From: Thalassia testudinum
Taxonomy: Eukaryota > Streptophyta > Magnoliopsida > Alismatales > Hydrocharitaceae
Assembly: GCA_037157565.1 (NCBI GenBank)
Contig: JAZHRO010000002.1
Location: 31,826,501-31,890,500 of the forward strand
Length of the DNA stretch: 64,000 nucleotides
Direction of reading: 5' to 3'
How positions within the stretch are numbered: the first letter of the stretch is position 1; every line of letters starts with the position of its first letter. The translations under genes were made by a program, and so were the position numbers. Shown here piece after piece: positions 32,064 through 43,244 of this stretch. A model generated the notes under the pieces. The model had not been told where the DNA came from, did not search any database, and saw nothing but the letters and a program-made list of their open reading frames with translations.

Positions 32064-33780
32064 TGATGAGTCCATTTTATGGGACTAATATTACGCCTAA
32101 GTAAATTTAATTGTATCTTTTAGGCTTGTTAATAACTATATTAAGTTATAGAATGTTTACATGCATCATGATTTAAGTTTACATCTATCTATAACTTAAT
32201 ATGTGCTTTTTATGTGCAGGAAAAATAATTGGCAAAAGAATGAGGAGGAAAGGGTAAATTACCCTTTTCAAATAACCAGCGGCAGTTCTTTTCCCCATTC
32301 TCCGGGAACCTTCAACAGCCGTCAGCCAAAAATAGTTAAGGGATTTGAAAATCCCTTAATTCTCGCAGGCGCAAACGAGGAGGAATTAAAAAGGCAAGGC
32401 AGAGAAAGGAGAGGCCATCCATCTTCCCCCTTGCGGGGAACAACTCAAGCGTGCACAACTTCTTCACTGCCACCATGCGCACTCCATCCTCTCCGCAGCC
32501 TGCACCGCAACCGCGCGCCTCAGCCCCCACCGCCTTCAACACACCACCAGGCGCCCGCACCACCTTGTGCACGCCCATCGACAGGCTCCCAACCGCACGC
32601 TTCAGGCACACCCTCCAGCGCCTCCCCGTAGGTGAGTGCCCCTGCAAGCGCCTGCAAGCGTCCGCCCGCACCTCTGCACAGCGCTCGCACACCAGCGCCT
32701 TCCTTCAGCCGGCACCCGCTCCTTCACCACCGTTATGCCTCATGCCCCTCAGCAACCTGCAGACACCCCAGCCAGTGCCTTCAACCTCCCCGCTGACCCG
32801 CGCCCTACTGCAATGCGCTGATGCCCACGTGCGCCTCAACCTTCAAATCTCACAGCGTAACCGCACCTTCCAACACTCGCAGGTCCGCCTCCCTTCAGCG
32901 CATCTTCCTTGCACGCCCCTATTGCAGGCGGGCCTCCATCGTCCTCACAGGCACCGCACAAGCACGCACCAGCGCTCCCCTCCAACGCTGCAGGTGCTCG
33001 CGCCATCCCCACTGCCCTACCAGATCACCGCCCTCGCCACCAGACCGCTGCAGATGTGCACAGGCATGCACCAGCGCGCAGCCACCCGCCAACAGGCTGC
33101 CCTGCAGCAGCTGCTCTGCCTTCTTCTCCAACAGGCCGGCGGTCCTCCTCCACCCGCCAACCGCTGCTGGCCACCTCTCGCCGTTCTTTCACCGCCATCG
33201 TGATACCCACGCGCCGATCAATCTTCCTCCATAGCAACTCCACTGCCGGTGTTCTTTCTCTCTCGCGAGGAGGAGAGAGAGCAAATGCTCTGTTTCCTCT
33301 CATATTTAAAATTACATTCATTGCCATTGCCACCAGAATTTGTTTTTTATTTATTATTATTATATTATGGCAAAATTGTGCATGCACACTCATATTCTAT
33401 GATAATTGCACATTAATGATATTCACCTATTTCAAGATTGGTTTTGGGCTTAACCTGTGTAATAATTTTCTCTAGTATATGTTACGTGAAAATTACACAA
33501 AATCATCATATAATTATTAAAGATTTCAGTGAGGGAAAACTGCACAAATACCCTTATCTTTTTAAGTTATTGTGAATCTACCTTCCATCTCATTTTATGT
33601 CAAATTTGAATAGGGATTTCACAATTTACTGAAAGAATATATAATAATCAAGAGTTTATTACATAATTGCCTCCCTGTGGACACGATCCGCTCTTCTATG
33701 AGTAGTTATTTTTATTTTTTATTAGTCGATTTTTCCACCACTTAAATACTACAACGCAAAGCTGAAAATCGACTCTTTCA
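32064..33780 (+). mobile_element. 3' LTR of E2
   Basis: 1717 bp from TGATGAGTCC to CTCTTTCA. It retains a 102-bp segment, bounded by GCACCAGCGC at 32966-32975 and 33068-33077, that the 5' LTR lost. The GC-rich middle yields open frames on both strands without coding character. Confidence 0.92.
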
Positions 33781-33906
33781 TCCTTAAGACCTCCTTTAGA
33801 AATTCACTCTCGTCGAGGCCAAGCCTCGACACCCTTGTTTATGTAGCAACCCCACCACATAAATCTTTCATCTAGTTCAGAACCAAGTTCTCCTTCTTCT
33901 CCCATC

Positions 33907-34479
33907 ATGGCACAACCCATTGAAGAGGAGAACAACCTTGACACCAACTTCAATGCCTGAATGATCTCTTTCAAAACTTTGTAAACCCACCGCAGCAACC
34001 AATGATGCGAGATCACTATAATCCCACTATGGTGGCGATCGAGCCTCGAGTTCGAATCCCGATTGGAGGTCCTGATTCTTAACTAAAGCCCAATATGAGT
34101 CATGCCATACCAAAGTTTCATGGGCTTAACTCTGAGGATCCATTCCAACACATTAAACAACTCAAGCATCTGGCCCAGACCTTCAGGTCAGATCCACAAA
34201 ATCGTGATATTCTACTCATGAAAATGTTTTCTTTCTCCCTCCTGGACAAGGCCACCCATTGGTATCAAACTCAGACCCATCCGATCAACACATGGGAGGA
34301 ACTTCAGTCTGAATTCTTGAAAAAGTTCTTATCTGTTGGCCGGACGAATGCCTTGCACCACCAAATCACCCATTTCACTCAACAACTGGGAGAACCTCTT
34401 CACGAAACATGGGATCGATTCTTAGATCTCATGCGAAAGTGCCCCCATCACGGAGTTCCTAAATAGGAACAAGACCAGT
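33907..34479 (+). pseudogene. Ath gag, N-terminal and capsid part
   Basis: ATG at 33907 (MAQPIEEEN) is followed by a frameshift into MRDHYNPT-like sequence, then a clean stretch from 34095: IPKFHGLNSEDPFQHIKQL, KATHWYQTQ, WEELQSEFLKKF and WDRFLDLMRKCPHHG. These match the Athila/Retrotrans_gag core. TAG at 34464-34466 ends the frame, and E3 is inserted 13 bases later. The frame resumes at 44134 because E3 plus its duplication is a multiple of three. It packaged element RNA in the particle; it is now dead. Confidence 0.9.
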
Positions 34480-36735
34480 TGATAGCGAAAATACGTGGTT
34501 TGTTAATTAGGCCGTTGTAATGCGTAAATCCGCTTTCGCTCTTAAATTTATATTCCTAGATAGGAGAGTATCTAGGGTCGTCCAAGGAGGAAATTTGTTT
34601 GCAATAGTGATTCTCTTGCTCGGAATAAATCTCAACTTTCTTTTTGGTATTTTTTCAATATATCATTTTTTTTGTTTTTAAATTAAGACAACATGCGAAA
34701 TGGTGGCGGAAAAGGTGATTTACACTTCAATTTAAAATACTACTTCTATGTGGCAAGTAGAGCCTCTCCCTAAGCTCACTCTAGGCAAGTGGAGGCCTAG
34801 AATAATTAGGGAGAGGGAGTGAAGAATGCTAAAGACAAGCACGTAGAAATGCAAACTAAAAAAACTTGCAAAGAAGGCAACTTGATAAATGAAAAAGTGT
34901 TTTACAAAAAGGCCTAGTAGAGGAAAGCTTCTACTACTAGAAAATTGCAATTAAGAAAAGCAAACACAAATCCTATAGATAGATGGTGAAGAAGAGGGCT
35001 TCTTGCTCCAAGGTTGGTGGCTCCCAATCTTGAAAAGAGTCCTCCAATTCCTTCCTTGTTGTGCTCCGCCAAGGTGATGTCCTCCAAGGCAAACCCTAAG
35101 GGGGCGTGCCCTAAGCTTCACTCCAAGGGTGGGCATCCACCCTAGGTCCTTCTCCCTTGCCTGGCCATCCACCTTGAAGTGGAAGGGTCCTCCTCCTTGG
35201 CGTGGCCCAAGTTGAAGAGAGTGGGGAGAAGAAGGCACCAAAAGGGCTGCTGATGTGCCCCTTTAATCTCCTTCTCTACTCCTTCTTCTTGGCCGTAGGT
35301 ATAGGTGGTTTAGGTAGCAAATTACACTAATGGAGGATGCCCCAAAATGGTGGTAGGTGGTGGGTTTTTATAGAATAGGAAGGGGGCTATGGTGACCCTT
35401 GAAATGGAGGGCCAAGATGAAGAGATGGAGGTGGTTAAAGATCCAATGGCCAAGGGTGTTTGGCACCACCTTAAGGGACACATAAGGGGTGGTTATGTGT
35501 GTTGACATCCCTTGATGTTGGCGCCAAAAAGGGTTCTAGAAGGTGGTCTAAGTTGGCACCAAGAAGGATTCTAGAAGGGGGGTTAGGTGGATGGCTAGGA
35601 TGGCTTATGTGGGTAGGTGTAGGGTGGATTAAGGGCTGAAAGTTGGCGCCAATATAGAGGTGGTTAGGGGTAGTTTTTGGCACAAACTTAAGGTGTCTTT
35701 TGGTGGTGATAATGGGGTGAAGGGATGGCTAGGAGGTGGCGCCAACTTGAGTAGGGTAGCTAGCTTAGGTAGGCTTAAGTTGGTGGAGCTAGCTAGGGTT
35801 GACTTTGAAGGTAATGGATGGCCAAGGAGCTGGTTGTTAGCTAAGCTAAGCTAAGATAAGATAAGCTAAGCTAGCTTAGCTAAAGGTGGAGTAGAGGAGA
35901 AGGTGTTGGAGCTGGGGTTTGGAGGAAGGAGCTGAGGAGGAGAAGTCTGGAGCTGGAGCTGGAGCTGGCAGCTGTTGAAGAGGTTGGCATGGGGCTACTC
36001 TAGCTGGCTTAGCTTGCTCGTTCTTTGCTAGTTGCTAAGCCAAGCTAAAGTGAGCTAGCTTCTACCAAAATGAGCTGAGGTGAGATAGGTCTGGTTCTCC
36101 TGGGGAGAATTAAGCTGGTTGAGGAAGCTAAGGTAGCTTAGCTCAACTGAGTTGAGCTAAGCTGAGTCCCTGGGAGCTGGACTTGAGCTTCCTGAGCTGA
36201 GATGAATTCTTCTTCAGCTGGCTGGAGTTGAGTGGAGCTGGATGTAGCTAGATCTGAGCTAGGGTGAACTCCTGTCAACTCAGCTGAGCTAGCTAGAGCT
36301 CCCTGTGGACTAGTGGGAGCTGAGATGAGCTAGACTTAGCTAAGTTGAGCTGGATTTGAGCTGACTTGAGCTAGGGTGAGATAAGATGAACTCTCTTGAG
36401 CTGCCATTCAGCTGAGATTAGCTGAATGGAGCTGGGATGAGCTAACCCTAGTTCAAGTAAGCTAGGTTCCACCTGTAGTGAGCTGGATCAAGCTGAGTTC
36501 CAGCTAGTCTGGGCTTCTCCTTCACCATTTGCCTTCTTGAGTGCTAGGGTTTTAGGGATCTGTGTATCTGTACATCCCTAACACTCATAAAAACACATTA
36601 AAAAGACAAGAAAATGTAATGCATGCCTAACCTAATTTATGCCTAAATGCAGCCCAAAAACCTGTTTGCGGAGTAAAATCCTAAGAGCTAGGTTTATTTT
36701 AATGCATAAGAATGATGATAAACTGGTGTTTATCA
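34480..36735 (-). mobile_element. 3' LTR of E3 (lower-coordinate copy)
   Basis: 2256 bp, TGATAGCGAA to TTTATCA on plus. Minus-strand TATA box (ATTCTATAAA) is at 35367-35376. The AGCT array lies at 35838-36495 and TTGGCGCC sites at 35517-35757, all in U3. One site that is perfect in the other LTR has decayed here to TTGGCACAAA. Confidence 0.93.
35838..36495. repeat. AGCT array in the E3 3' LTR
   Basis: A 5-bp AGCTA/GATAA run at 35838-35880, then AGCT about every 10 bp up to about 36495. The pentamer copy number differs from both the solo LTR and the other E3 LTR. Confidence 0.85.
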
Positions 36736-38157
36736 CACCCCCATGCTTATCTTTTGGTAGTCTCTTAGCAAAACTTCAATTTTTTTGGAAAACGGAATTT
36801 TTGGGAAATCTAATTTTTTAACTTTTGAGGAGAAAAAGAGATTAAGGGGCCTTGGTAGATTAAAACGCAGGAGGTACGGGATTTGTTGAAGATAAACATC
36901 AGGATTTGTTTTTGGATCCAACCATTAGATAGAACAGGATCAATATATCTTCGAGAAAATTCACAAATTAACCCCTCGTTAATTCAGATGACTTGAAATG
37001 TTTGTTTTTAGGATTTTTCTGGCTGATGAATCTGATTTGTAACTTGCAAAATTCTTTAAAACCTTGTGTCTATGCTTGTGAAAAGCCAACATTTATAAGG
37101 GCGTGTTAATTTATTTATTTATTTTTTTTCTCCCCCATGCTTATTTTTAGCTTAGTCTTACAATAGATGTGTTGGGATCATCATTCCCGTTACCATTCCT
37201 CGAGGGGGCTCTGGAGCCAGTACTTCGGGATAGCACTGTCCATGACACCACCTAGGAGCTCACAACCCCAAAACACGATGCGGTGAAAAGGGGCGCTCCA
37301 AGCAAACTCAAGCTCTTGCTCCTACATTATAGGTAGAGCACCGTCCAAGACACTTGAGTTACTAAAATGTGCTTTAATGCTCCGTCTAAGGATATGAAAT
37401 ATAGATATGGAGCAGCGTCGAGGCGGTAACATGTTGACATCGCATTCTCAAAGGAGGTATTTTCCTTCTTCTCGACGGTGGAAACTCAAACCAATGATCT
37501 GCTTCAGACTTTTACTAAATCCAAGCAAGGGAGTTTTTCAAATTTTTAGTTGTTTTTAAGTGTTGGCTTGTGTGTGAAAATTGACACAAGAAGTTTCTCG
37601 AGACACGCAAGTTTTTGAATCAGAAACTAAGTCAAATACTTTCCATACTACAAAATAGGATCAAGTCACCTGAACTATCATGAGTTCAGGTGGAATTTTA
37701 GAGAAGGATATTTGATCTAGTCTAAAATAGACCCTGGAATTCTAATGATCAGATCCATGTCCTCATCCTTACTTTGTTAAAGATTAAATCCCATTGTACC
37801 AAAAGTGAATTTTTCGACCTTAGTTCCGATTTCAAATTTTTTCCTCAAAAAGTTTTCAACATTATTATTATTTTTTATTTTATTTATTTATTTTTTTGGG
37901 AATGCAAGCAGGAAATAAATAAATTAAAGAAAATTGCATGTTTTTAGGTTTTGAACATCCTAAATCAATCGTAAAAATTTAAAAACACCCCCCCATGCTT
38001 AAGATATGCCATGTCCTCATGCATTAGGAAGGAAAAAGGGATCACCTTAGTGAAGAACGGTCGGGTTTAGGATGAACAAAACCTGGAAAAAGAAGAAAAA
38101 AGGAAAGCAAGAAAAAATGATGGGTTACCTCCCATCCAGTGCTATCTTTTACGCCAT
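36736..38157 (-). other. E3 PPT and 3' untranslated interior
   Basis: Minus sense: the frame's stop, then the hairpin/PPT-like composite at 37986-38025, then AT-rich sequence with no gene, then the PPT (AAGATAAGCATGGGGGTG in minus sense, 36736-36753) against the 3' LTR. Confidence 0.8.
37986..38025 (-). other. Post-ORF hairpin plus PPT-like motif (E3)
   Basis: Minus sense CATG-AGGA-CATG stem-loop, then TTAAGCATGGGGGGGT. The stem differs from the other families by a paired A-T to C-G change. It lies 1.3 kb before the 3' LTR. Confidence 0.75.
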
Positions 38158-39402
38158 TCAGTCGGGCGTGAAGGTATGCACGGAAGACGTAAGATCATGT
38201 AAATAATTGGACACTTGGATGCCTGCAAAAAAGGTGTCTTCCTCAAGATCCCTAAAAAGATGAGTGGTAAAGATAAAGGGATCAAAATAAAATAGAGAAA
38301 TGGAAAAATGACCCGGATCTGGCCATGGTTTAAGTGCTTGTAAATTGCCAGATTCTGGTGGGTCGAGTGATAGGTCCAATGGAAAGGGATGGGGAATGGA
38401 GTCAATGAGATGTAGGGTGTGTGAAGTTAGTGTGGATGTTTCAGGAAGATGAAAAGGGGGAAAGTCAAACCCTAGTTGATCTGGAAAGTCTTGGACCACA
38501 TAACTATCCTTAGAATAAGAATCAAAAAAATCTAGATCAATAGTGGTCAAAGATGAATGAGATTGGATCAACATAGACATTTCAAATACTGCTTCCATTT
38601 TATTATCAGTGTCCTCAAAAATTTTGTGATCAATGGACCTCTTGGAAGCTTGAAATAAATCTAATGAGAAGGTCTGGTTACTGCAACTTATATTCATTTT
38701 CCCAGAATGAGAATTGATATTAGCTGCTGCCATAATCAGAAAAGGTCTTCCAAGGATGGCATTAATGTGAGCCTTGGGTACCTCTATGTCAAGGACCAGA
38801 AAATTTACCGGAAATAGACAATTCCGGACCTTGATAATACTATCCTCAACAACTCCCTGCGGTTGAATGGTAGATCGATCTTCAAATTGAAATTGAACCT
38901 TGGTAGGTTTTAAATCACTGAATCGAAATTCCTCAAATAAGACAGGGGGGATGAGATTACTAGAGGTACCTAAGTCGAGAGGGGCACGAAAAATGGTGTC
39001 AGTTACGACAATTGAGATAAGTGATGTGCCCTGGTCCTTTTTTGTGAAAGGCAGCTTGCTCTGAAAAACTGTGTTGGCTATCTTTGAAAGGACCAACCTT
39101 TCTAGATTCTGATCATGCTCTTTTGTAGTAAATTCTTTAGAGGCATGGGGGGAATCTAGGAAGGGAATATTCCTCTCGACTTGCTCAAATAAATCCAAAG
39201 GATCGTGGTCAGAGGGCTCTGATTTTGGATTGTTGGATTGCAGTTTTTGAGAGTGGGAAATAGGGTTTGAATCAAGTGTTTTTGGGGTTTCTTTTTCTTC
39301 TTCCTTATTAAGGTTAGGGGGGTCAATCTGCATTGGTTGAGAATCAGTTTCATCATTTGATTGAGAAGGCCTTAAATCCATGGTGGTTTCCTCACTCCTC
39401 AT
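38158..39402 (-). CDS. E3 protein with Athila-type aspartic protease
   Basis: 414-codon intact minus frame. Residues 1-70 are polar. From about residue 72, LFEQVERNIPFLDS aligns with the LFEQVQINIPLMDA segment of Ath. The retropepsin core follows with APLDLGTSSNLIPP (catalytic DLG as in Athila), then VVEDSIIKVRNCLFPVNFLV and AILGRPFLIMAAANINSHSG. This order matches Ath protease closely. After about residue 250 the protein goes on for 160 residues with no RT similarity and ends before the PPT-side interior. The start at 39402 is the first ATG; the frame may have been entered from gag. The open state despite missing pol suggests selection or a recent copy. Role: perhaps processing of its own Gag. 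Confidence 0.75.
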   Translation of the reverse strand: MRSEETTMDLRPSQSNDETDSQPMQIDPPNLNKEEEKETPKTLDSNPISHSQKLQSNNPKSEPSDHDPLDLFEQVERNIPFLDSPHASKEFTTKEHDQNLERLVLSKIANTVFQSKLPFTKKDQGTSLISIVVTDTIFRAPLDLGTSSNLIPPVLFEEFRFSDLKPTKVQFQFEDRSTIQPQGVVEDSIIKVRNCLFPVNFLVLDIEVPKAHINAILGRPFLIMAAANINSHSGKMNISCSNQTFSLDLFQASKRSIDHKIFEDTDNKMEAVFEMSMLIQSHSSLTTIDLDFFDSYSKDSYVVQDFPDQLGFDFPPFHLPETSTLTSHTLHLIDSIPHPFPLDLSLDPPESGNLQALKPWPDPGHFSISLFYFDPFIFTTHLFRDLEEDTFFAGIQVSNYLHDLTSSVHTFTPD

Positions 39403-40361
39403 AGTCTCTGCATATGCAGCTTGGTGTTCACTGAGAGGAGGAAGGGGGCCTGATGTTGATAGAAACTGGGTAGGTGCTATGATATTGGGTTAATAGGAGG
39501 CTGAATCATGTGGTTCTAATGTTGGTAGACACCCGGGTGTTGGTTCCTATGATTAATAAAGTTTGGTGTGGGTTGGGATGGTGAGTGTCCTGCAGGTCTT
39601 TGAGTCGGAATATCCCCAATTTGATCATTGAGATTGTTAATAAGACGGGTTGTTTCCTTTGTTTTTCTTTGTAACTCCTGCAGGGTTTTCATCATCTGGG
39701 CATTAATGTCTTCTTGAGATTGCCCAGATTGATAAGTCTGATTTGAACCATACCCTCCAAATGGGTTCTGTTGTTGGTGTGGAACCGGATTGGTCCAGGA
39801 GTGAGCCGAATAATCCCCCCATTAGAGGAATTTTTCAATTTCTCCTGGATAGTAGGGACATTTTGGGTGGGGTGATGATTGGGATAAACATAATTCCCTA
39901 TTGAACCATAGAAAGCCTCAGAATAACAATTATCTCAGCATGGGATTTATGCAGATTTTCTCTCTTGCGGGTGTTAAAAGGGGTGAGATGTGGAATGTGT
40001 GGAGCTTGGGCAGGTGTGGCAGGATTCCCTTGGTTGGCCAGGTTTGTTAAATCCTTATGCAACTATTGTTGCTTAACTTGTAGCTGAGCCATGATAGAGT
40101 AGAAATTAGGTGGAGGGGCCTGATTAAAAAGCTCATGGGTGGAAAAATAGGGGAAAGAAAAATTAGCATGCAGGTTAGAGGACCAATTTTTATTTTCCAT
40201 TTTAAAAGAAGAGGAAGAATGCAGGAAAGTCTTTTTTTTGGGGAGGCAAAATCAAGTGGTCCCTCCAAGTGTGGAGTTTTGGACCGCCGCCCGTGCAAAA
40301 TGGAAGAAACGGGAGGGGAGGAGAAGAGATGGAGATGAGAGAAAGTGTGCAAATCAAACAA
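39403..40361 (-). pseudogene. E3 gag C-terminal remnant
   Basis: Minus frames contain QNPFGGYGSNQTYQSGQSQ and MKTLQELQRKTKETTRLINN, resembling the C-terminal tail of Athila Gag (compare IFQALANIQKTNGAMQ in Ath). Stops separate it from the protease frame. The region above about 40130 is not recognisable. Confidence 0.6.
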
Positions 40362-41860
40362 ACAAAACTAGACCTAACTTAAATGTGACTCCCTAATAAT
40401 AACCTAAGACTTGGTCTATATAGGAAATAAGTAGTCAATAGTGAATGCCCGTTCTATCAACAAATCTAGCCAAGTTGCTTAAGGGGAGGTTTGGGCCCAA
40501 ACGTTTCCCAGGAAAAACCCCAGGTGCTTGTACAAACCCGCGCCTGGTCATTTGACATGGCGCCTCAGCTTGAACACTAGATATAGATGACAGAATTGGT
40601 ACTAACTAAAGAAAACTTAAGACCTAAATAGCAAGCCTAAGTTGATACAGCCTTAGGGGTCAAGTTGCTACAAATTTAATTAGGTCTAGGATGCTATAGT
40701 GCACACGGAATGTGGAGGGCGTTTATTGGGTTGTTGCCCTGTTATTTGACTTTTTTTTTGTGTGCAGGAATTGGAGAGTGGCTCCAATGAAAATCAAGTT
40801 GTCACACAATTTTTTTGTATTTTTGTCTTTTAGGATTTGATTTAATTAAATGAGTTTTAGGGTTTTTCTCTTTAAGTTTTCAAACAAGTTTGAAAGTTCA
40901 CAATCAAAAGAAAGACAAGTTGTATGTGTGATTGTATATTTTCTTTAAATTGCGTCTCTAAAGAGAAAGAAAAAACCCTAAGCCAATTGTCCCTAAGATA
41001 GAAATTAACTACCAATGAGTTATTGTTTAGGCTTTCTGAATAGATAGTGGTCCAATCAATGCAACCAACACCACTACCTTGAGTGAAATCAAACAAGGAT
41101 TCCAGAAAAGATTTTTGTAAGATTTTAGGAATTTTTTTGATAATTGTTTTGAATTTTTAATTGTACTGGTGTCAAAGTCCAGAAATGATACCTGTGGGTA
41201 TTTTAGACTTTACAGTATTACCACTGACCTCAGAAAATTTTTCTGATTTTATATGATGTGCAAAATTTCACAAGGATTCCATCAAGCTAAATTTCACAAA
41301 AATTGGATGAGTATAAAAATTCTAAAAATTCACTGATAGTAGTAAAATAGGAATATTAGAGGGTGTGACCCCTCTACAGTCCACGAATTTTTAAAAATTA
41401 AATAGAAATCCAATTGTTCTGAAATTTCGAACAGATGTTCCTAACTTAATTGGGAATCACTCTATGAAATTTTATGATTTTAGGAGGCCTGTGGTGTTAG
41501 GAATCAATTTTTCAAGTCTGGATAGAATTTTGGACCCGAAAAATAGAACACCAATACTTGCAATGGAGTGATGCTAAAGAAGCATACAAGCAAACAATGG
41601 ATTTTATAATGCACCACTCCACTTAATTAAAGTGTTTAGGGTCCTGAAAGCCAAGTTTAGTATATTTTGATAGTTTTTTTAGCCTAATTGTGACAAGAAA
41701 AAGCAACCAACCTGAATTTCACGAGAAGAAAAGGATCTTTGAGCTCTTACTTCCAGATTCTCGCCTTCTCGCTGTAGTTCCTGCACACACAAAAGAAATA
41801 AAGAGAAGGGGATGAGATCCACTTCAAGCAAGAGAAAATTAATTAATGCAAAGCCGTGCC
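40362..41860 (-). other. E3 leader, no gene seen
   Basis: AT-rich, stops in all frames, between the PBS and the gag remnant. Confidence 0.65.
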
Positions 41861-41878
41861 TCTCCGGCAACAGCGCCA
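41861..41878 (-). other. PBS of E3
   Basis: Minus sense TGGCGCTGTTGCCGGAGA, tRNA-Asp type with two changes, 5 bp from the 5' LTR end. Confidence 0.88.
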
Positions 41879-42862
41879 AAAAGTGATAGCGAAAATACAC
41901 GGTTTGTTAATTAGGCCGTTGTAACGCGTAAATCCGCTTTCGCTCTTAAATTTATATTCCTAGATAGGAGAGTATCTAGGGTCTTCCAAGGAGGCAATAT
42001 GTTTGCAATAGTGATTCTCTTGCTCGGAATAAATTTCAACTTTCTTTTTGGTATTTTTTCAATATATCATTTTTTTTTGTTTTTAAATTAAGACAACATG
42101 CGAAATGGTGGCAGAAAAGGTGATTTACACTTCAATTTAAAATACTACTTCTATGTGGCAAGTAGAGCCTCTCCCTAAGCTCACTCTAGGCAAGTGGAGG
42201 CCTAGATTAATTAGGGAGAGGGAGTGAAGAATGCTAAAGACAAGCAAGTAGAAATGCAAAATAAAAAAACTTGCAAAGAAGGCAACTTGATAAATGAAAA
42301 AGTGTTTTACAAAAAGGCCTAGTAGAGGAAAGCTTCTACTACTAGAAAATTGCAATTAAGAAAAGCAAACACAAATCCTCTAGATAGATGGTGAAGAAGT
42401 GGGCTTCTTGCTCCAAGGTTGGTGGCTCCCAATCTTGAAAAGAGTCCTCCAATTCCTTCCTTGTTGTGCTCCACCAAGGTGATGTCCTCCAAGGCAAACC
42501 CTAAGGGGGCGTGCCCTAAGCTTCTCTCCAAGGGTGGACGTCCACCCTAGGTCCTTCTCCCTTGCCTGGCCATCCACCTTGAAGTGGAAGAGTCCTCCTC
42601 CTTGGCATGGCCTAAGTTGAAGAGAGTGGGGAGAAGAAGGCACCAAAAGGGCTGCTGATGTGCCCCTTTAATCTCCTTCTCTACTCCTTCTTCTTGGCCG
42701 TAGGTATAGGTGGTTTTGGTAGCAAATTACACTAATGGAGGATGCCCAAAATGGTGGTAGGTGGTGGATTTTTATAGAATAGGAAGGGGGCTATGGTGAC
42801 CCTTGAAATGGAGGGCCAAGATGAAGAGATGGAGGTGGTTAAAGATCCAATGGCCAAGGGTG

Positions 42863-43150
42863 TTTGGCGCCACCTTAAGGGACACATAAGGGGTGGTTAT
42901 GTGTGTTGACATCCCTTGATGTTGGCGCCAAAAAGGGTTCTAGAAGGTGGTCTAAGTTGGCACCAAGAAGGATTCTAGAAGGGGGGTTAGGTGGATGGCT
43001 AGGATGGCTTATGTGGGTAGGTGTAGGGTGGATTAAGGGCTGAAAGTTGGCGCCAATATAGAGGTGGTTAGGGGTAGTTTTTGGCGCCAAATTAAGGTGT
43101 CTTTTGGTGGTGATAATGGGGTGAGGGGATGGCTAGGAGGTGGCGCCAAC
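42863..43150 (-). promoter_or_regulatory. Cluster of TTGGCGCCAA (E2F-like) sites in U3
   Basis: Sites near 42863 (TTTGGCGCCA), 42922 (TTGGCGCCAAAA), 42957 (decayed TTGGCACCAA), 43047 (TTGGCGCCAA), 43079 (TTTGGCGCCAAA, perfect palindrome) and 43141 (TGGCGCCAAC). TTTGGCGC is a canonical plant E2F site. They lie 90-370 bp upstream of the TATA box in minus sense. Confidence 0.65.
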
Positions 43151-43244
43151 TTGAGTAGGGTAGCTAGCTTAGGTAGGCTTAAGTTGGTGGAGCTAGCTAG
43201 GGTTGACTTTGAAGGTAATGGATGGCCAAGGAGCTGGTTGTTGG

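Larger units (their letters stand above)
23994..33780 (+). mobile_element. E2: non-autonomous LTR element with conserved unknown ORF
   Basis: LTRs at 23994-27355 (containing a solo LTR) and 32064-33780, PBS at 27359, PPT before 32064, and a 4.7-kb interior with one long broken frame (28607-30556). There is no RT, RNase H, integrase or protease. It is the same family as E4 by its protein. The bases next to the LTRs (AGGTC left, TCCTT right) do not form a duplication. Confidence 0.9.

Noticed and set aside
32451..33475. Long plus frames in the E2 3' LTR and at 26308-26884
   Set aside because: Same GC-rich LTR composition; the two LTRs do not keep a common frame.
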